Source: DAISJI01 sp964559835
Lineage (GTDB): Bacteria; Acidobacteriota; Terriglobia; Terriglobales; Acidobacteriaceae
Assembly: GCA_964559835.1 (NCBI GenBank)
Contig: CAZLJE010000007.1
Coordinates: 62,001-126,000 of the forward strand
Direction of reading: 5' to 3'
DNA length: 64,000 bases
Within the stretch, counting starts at the first letter, position 1. Each line of letters begins with the position of its first letter. Positions 60,784-64,000 of the stretch are shown here, piece by piece. The notes below the pieces were generated by a model. The model searched no databases. It saw nothing but the letters and a program-made list of their open reading frames with translations, and was not told where the DNA came from. Made by a program: the position numbers and the translations under genes.

Positions 60784-62010
60784 CTACAGAGTCGCTTTTA
60801 GGTCCCTGTTCTTCAGCACTTCGATGGCGCGCTTGAGCTGCTCGTCGTTCTGCAGCGTCTTTTTTGGCTTGGTTTCCTCCGAAGGCTGCGCGTTTTCATC
60901 TTCATCCGGCAGGATGAAGTCGTCCGCGTTGTCGGCCACCAGGATGTTGGGCGTAACCGCGGTGTCCTGGATCGCCTTTCCGTTCGGGCTGTAGTATTTG
61001 GCTACGCTCAGGATGAGCGCCGAGCCGTCGGGAATGTCGATCGTCTTCTGGATCGAGCCAATGCCGAACGTCTTGTCGCCAAGCACGTCGCCGCGCGCGT
61101 TCTCCAGTATGGCTGCCGCGACGACTTCCGCCGCGCCCGCCGTGCCGCGGTTCACCAGCACGACCAGCGGCAATCCGGTGATCGCCTTGGCCGGGTCGGC
61201 GTTGAACATTTCCTTCGGATAGCGCTGTCCCTGGAGATAGGTGATGACGCCGTGATTCAGGAACAGGTTCGCGGTGGCGATGCCTTCCTTCTCGTCGCCG
61301 GCGGAGCAGTCACGAACGTCGAGGATCAGTTTCTTGGCGCCGTGCGTCTGGAGCGCCTTGATCTTGTTCGCGATCTCCTGCGCCTTGCCCTGGTTGAACC
61401 CGTCGACCTTGATGTAGGCGATGCCGTCATCCAGCGTCTTGTCTGCGATCGGTGGTACGGTGACGCTGTTGCGGGTGATCGTGATCTTCTGCGGCTCCGC
61501 CTTACGCGGGCGTACGACCGCCACGTTCAGGTTCGACCCGGCCTCACCGGTGGTGTAGTTCAGGATCTCGGCCAGCGACATCTCGCGCGTGGTCTTGTTG
61601 TCGATGGCTTCAATGATGTCGCCGGTCTCCAACCCTGCCTTGTCCGCCGGGCCGCCGGGAATCACCGAAACGACGGCTGCGTACCCGAAGCGCTTGGAGA
61701 TAGTGGCCCCGATCTCAGCCTTGCCCCCGGCCTTGTGCGATTTGTAGGTCTTGTACTCTTCCGGCGTCAGATAGCTGGAGTTCGCGTCGAGCGATTCCAG
61801 GAGGCCGTGCAGGGCGCCGTCTGTGACCGTGGGGATGTTCGGTTCCTCGACGTACTCGCTGCGGATGCGTGACAGCACCTCGCTGTAAACGCCCAGTTGA
61901 CGATATGCGCCGTCGTTCGACTCGGCGCGCACGCGCAGCCCGCCCGCGATGGTGAACAACACAAGGGCGACGGACACGCTCAGGACTACCGCTTTTAACG
62001 CTTTGCTCAT
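60784..62010 (-). CDS. S41 (carboxyl-terminal processing) peptidase homologue, probably inactive
   Basis: 408 residues. Signal-anchor helix at 6-24, N-terminal helical region, PDZ domain about 98-175 (AAVVSVIPGGPADKAGLETGDIIEAI) and a tail-specific-protease core. In active S41 enzymes the nucleophile is the serine of G-T-A-S-A-S-E and the general base is the lysine of TFGKG. Here those read GTAGAAE (Gly292) and TFGIG (Ile317), so both catalytic residues are gone while the fold is kept. A pseudoprotease, perhaps a periplasmic adaptor. Upstream of and co-directional with the PBP1A gene. Confidence 0.85.
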   Translation of the reverse strand: MSKALKAVVLSVSVALVLFTIAGGLRVRAESNDGAYRQLGVYSEVLSRIRSEYVEEPNIPTVTDGALHGLLESLDANSSYLTPEEYKTYKSHKAGGKAEIGATISKRFGYAAVVSVIPGGPADKAGLETGDIIEAIDNKTTREMSLAEILNYTTGEAGSNLNVAVVRPRKAEPQKITITRNSVTVPPIADKTLDDGIAYIKVDGFNQGKAQEIANKIKALQTHGAKKLILDVRDCSAGDEKEGIATANLFLNHGVITYLQGQRYPKEMFNADPAKAITGLPLVVLVNRGTAGAAEVVAAAILENARGDVLGDKTFGIGSIQKTIDIPDGSALILSVAKYYSPNGKAIQDTAVTPNILVADNADDFILPDEDENAQPSEETKPKKTLQNDEQLKRAIEVLKNRDLKATL

Positions 62011-62176
62011 GGATACTCTAAATACTCGGTGAGGACACCTGAAGTGTTCTCATTATAACGTTGGATGCCCCAGCCCAAGGCCGGGCACTTAGAAATTAGA
62101 CGCCCGAACGGCGGATTTGTCGTGTCACTTTGGCGGAACCTTCGCAACCGACGCTGGACCGAGTGTACGTGTGGTC

Positions 62177-62205
62177 TTGATAATAGTTGCATACTTGACT
62201 AGACT
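62177..62205 (+). promoter_or_regulatory. Putative promoter of the toxin-antitoxin operon with inverted repeat
   Basis: TTGATA (62177-62182), 17-base spacer, TAGACT (62200-62205). An imperfect inverted repeat with arms GACTA/TAGTC spans 62197-62219, overlapping the -10 and the start region of the antitoxin, where a Phd-type autorepressor would bind. Confidence 0.6.
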
Positions 62206-62221
62206 AACTGGACTTAGTCCC

Positions 62222-62467
62222 ATGAAAACCGTCAACATTCACGAAGCAAAGACGCACCTTTCGAAGCTGGTCGACAAGGCTTCTAAGGGCGAGCCGTTCA
62301 TCATCGCGCGCGCCGGCAAGCCGCTGGTCAAGGTGGTCCCGCTTGACGCGCCCACGGGGAAGAAGGTCCAGCGCTTCGGCTTCCTGAAAGGACAGTTTTC
62401 GATTCCAGACGACTTCGATCGCATGTGTGAAGACGAGATAGTGCGCATGTCCGAAGGTGAGGAATGA
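62222..62467 (+). CDS. Phd/YefM-type antitoxin
   Basis: 81 residues from ATG 62222. MKTVNIHEAKTHLSKLVDKASKGEPFIIARAGKPLVKVVPL is the canonical Phd/YefM N-terminal DNA-binding half; the C-terminal half binds the toxin. Its stop overlaps the PIN-toxin start as ATGA, the usual co-translated arrangement. Almost no leader separates the likely transcription start from the ATG. Confidence 0.9.
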   Translation: MKTVNIHEAKTHLSKLVDKASKGEPFIIARAGKPLVKVVPLDAPTGKKVQRFGFLKGQFSIPDDFDRMCEDEIVRMSEGEE

Positions 62468-62862
62468 AGCTGCTCCTGGATACGCACCTTCTCCTCTGGG
62501 CCGCCAACGAACCCGAACGCCTGCCTAAGCCAGCTCGTGAGGAAATGGCCGATCCGGAAAACGAGCTGGTTTTTAGCGTGGCAAGCTTGTGGGAAATAGC
62601 GATCAAGACACGGGCGCGGCGTCATGACGTCCAAGCGGACGCCCGAGTGCTGCGTCGCGCGTTGTTGGACAACGGGTACACTGAGTTAGCGGTTACGGGC
62701 GAGCATGCGCTTGCGGTCGGCACTTTGCCCCTTGTCCACAAGGATCTCTTCGACCGCATCCTCATCGCCCAGGCCACGGTGGAGGGTATAACGCTGTTAA
62801 CAACCGATGTGCTGCTGTCGCAGTACCCAGGGCCGATACGATTTACCAAAGCGCGCGGATGA
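62464..62862 (+). CDS. PIN-domain ribonuclease toxin (VapC-like)
   Basis: 132 residues. Acidic residues of the PIN site are visible in MKLLLDTHLLLWAANEPERL, SVASLWEIAIK, and DLFDRILIAQATVEGITLLTTD. The family cleaves RNA, often tRNA; the antitoxin is encoded directly upstream. Named by domain; phd-doc pairing would give a Fic toxin, so this is a Phd/PIN pair. Confidence 0.9.
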   Translation: MKLLLDTHLLLWAANEPERLPKPAREEMADPENELVFSVASLWEIAIKTRARRHDVQADARVLRRALLDNGYTELAVTGEHALAVGTLPLVHKDLFDRILIAQATVEGITLLTTDVLLSQYPGPIRFTKARG

Positions 62863-62879
62863 TAAACTTCCGCCCCGCT

Positions 62880-64000
62880 ATGAAACGCGTTTTCTCTTTG
62901 CTGCTTGTCGTCACCACCGCCTTCGCCCAAGCTCCCCGGCTCTCGCCCGCCGTTCGCGCTTTCGTCAAATACGATCAGCCGACGATCGCCCTGACCCATG
63001 TCCGCGTCATCGACGGCACCGGTGCAGCACCCAAAGAGAACCAGACGGTTGTGCTCTCCGGCGGCAAAATCCAGAGCGTCGGCGACGGCGCTGCTCCCGG
63101 CGGCGCGCAGGTCATCGATCTCACCGGCTACTCGGTCATTCCCGGCCTGGTCGGCATGCACGACCACATCTTCTACCCGACCGGCGGCGGAGCGGTATAC
63201 GCCGAACTGGCTTTCAGCGCGCCCAAGCTCTACCTCGGCGCGGGCGTCACGACCATCCGCACCACCGGCAGCCTCGAGCCCTACGCCGATCTTCAACTTA
63301 AGAAGTGGATTGACACCGGCCGTACGCCGGGCCCGAAGATGTTAGTCACCGGACCGTACCTCGAGGGCACCGGCGCCTACACCGTGCAGATGCACGAGCT
63401 CAAGGACGCAGACGACTCCCGACGCACGGTCGCGTACTGGGCGGACGAGGGCGCTAACAACTTTAAGGCGTACATGAACATCAGTCGCGCCGAGCTGACC
63501 GCTGCCATCGAAGAAGCTCACAAGCGTGGATTGAAACTCACTGGCCATCTGTGCTCGATCGGGTTCCGTGAGGCCGCGGCGCTGGGCATCGACGATCTCG
63601 AGCACGGGCTCGTCGTCGATACGGAATTCACGCCCAACAAGCAGCCCGACGTGTGTCCGCCGACGGCGCCCGCGCGCGATGCGTTGCTGAAGCTCGATAT
63701 GAACGGTCCCGAACTCCAGCAGACCATCAAGGAATTGGTCGCGCATCACGTGGCGCTGACTTCGACGCTGCCGGTGTTCGAGATCTCGGTGCCCGGCCGT
63801 CCGCCGTTCGACACCACCGGAGCGCCTCCGGCACCTGGCCGCGGGCCGACCTACATGAGCCGCGTGCTCGACTCGATGGCCGAGGAGCCGCGCCGCGCCT
63901 ATCTCACCACGCGTGCGCAGGTGGGTGCGGCGAAAACCTCGCCCTGGCCGGAGTTGTTCAAGCGCGAGATGCAGTTCGAATACGCTTTCGCCAAGGCGGG
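62880..64000 (+). CDS. Secreted amidohydrolase (partial at window edge)
   Basis: Open from ATG 62880 to the window end with no stop, 373 codons. Signal peptide MKRVFSLLLVVTTAFAQ. Amidohydrolase core: LTHVRVIDGTGAAPKENQTV, DLTGYSVIPGLVGMHDHIFY (metal-binding HxH in MHDH), GAGVTTIRTTGS, GPYLEGTGAYT and TGHLCSIGFREAAALGIDDLEHG with further metal-ligand histidines. Periplasmic; substrate unknown (imidazolonepropionase- or dipeptidase-like members occur in the family). Confidence 0.85.
   Translation, partial: MKRVFSLLLVVTTAFAQAPRLSPAVRAFVKYDQPTIALTHVRVIDGTGAAPKENQTVVLSGGKIQSVGDGAAPGGAQVIDLTGYSVIPGLVGMHDHIFYPTGGGAVYAELAFSAPKLYLGAGVTTIRTTGSLEPYADLQLKKWIDTGRTPGPKMLVTGPYLEGTGAYTVQMHELKDADDSRRTVAYWADEGANNFKAYMNISRAELTAAIEEAHKRGLKLTGHLCSIGFREAAALGIDDLEHGLVVDTEFTPNKQPDVCPPTAPARDALLKLDMNGPELQQTIKELVAHHVALTSTLPVFEISVPGRPPFDTTGAPPAPGRGPTYMSRVLDSMAEEPRRAYLTTRAQVGAAKTSPWPELFKREMQFEYAFAKA

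Overview
The window looks like a chromosomal segment of an Acidobacteriota (Koribacter/Terriglobia-like) bacterium. Grounds are the GC-rich sequence, the giant kinase/ATPase/histidine-kinase hybrid, DUF4097, DUF4382, DUF2905 and DUF2207 proteins, Ig-domain phosphoesterase, hslVU, RNase R and rsmI, and the many word-like intergenic repeat arrays. This assignment is inference; no rRNA or tRNA gene was seen.

Bases 1-30.7 kb are accessory-like and rich in redox and signalling genes. In order: an OsmC-like gene cut by an in-frame TGA at its expected catalytic cysteine; a monooxygenase-like and an NTF2-like small protein; an AhpD-like protein; a sulfite-oxidase-like / FAD reductase / DUF6510 operon; a 1981-residue kinase-like/AAA/GAF/PAS/histidine kinase with its FixJ-type regulator; a beta-propeller lactonase with an 18-bp repeat N-terminus; a compact urease operon ureDABCEFG; a glutathione-reductase-like flavoprotein; a run of envelope and stress genes (DUF3034, DUF1264, YkgB, SDR); a peroxiredoxin-like gene also cut by TGA at its catalytic cysteine; a receiver-like/transmembrane/serine-protease fusion; SDR and DoxX genes; and a receiver/thioredoxin-reductase-like fusion followed by a cNMP-domain histidine kinase.

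The main result is the pair of genes at 1-292 (minus) and 23137-23820 (plus). Each has a single TGA exactly where homologues carry the reactive cysteine, the reading frame stays homologous past it, and each TGA is followed at bacterial SECIS spacing by a hairpin with G in its apical loop. Both are best read as selenoproteins. Ordinary gene calling would truncate or split them.

Bases 30.7-64 kb look like core chromosome: rnr, rhodanese, DUF4097, a TPR glycosyltransferase-like membrane protein, HAD, RidA, DoxX, hslV/hslU, lipoproteins, FAH hydrolase, transaldolase, DUF2207, phospholipase-C-like, MerR, FmdB, rsmI, TonB-like, PASTA, PBP1A, an S41 protein that has lost its catalytic Ser and Lys, a Phd/PIN toxin-antitoxin pair and a partial amidohydrolase. 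Here intergenic gaps repeatedly hold arrays of degenerate 7-10 bp words, usually as facing inverted arms able to form long hairpins, often overlapping stop codons. I saw none in the left 30 kb. One arm pair brackets a GxxExxY gene, and a separate 21-bp repeat occurs four times, once at the scar of an internally deleted hydantoinase B gene. A 16-codon lysine-rich ORF with a structured leader, strong ribosome binding site and terminator stands alone at 49 kb.
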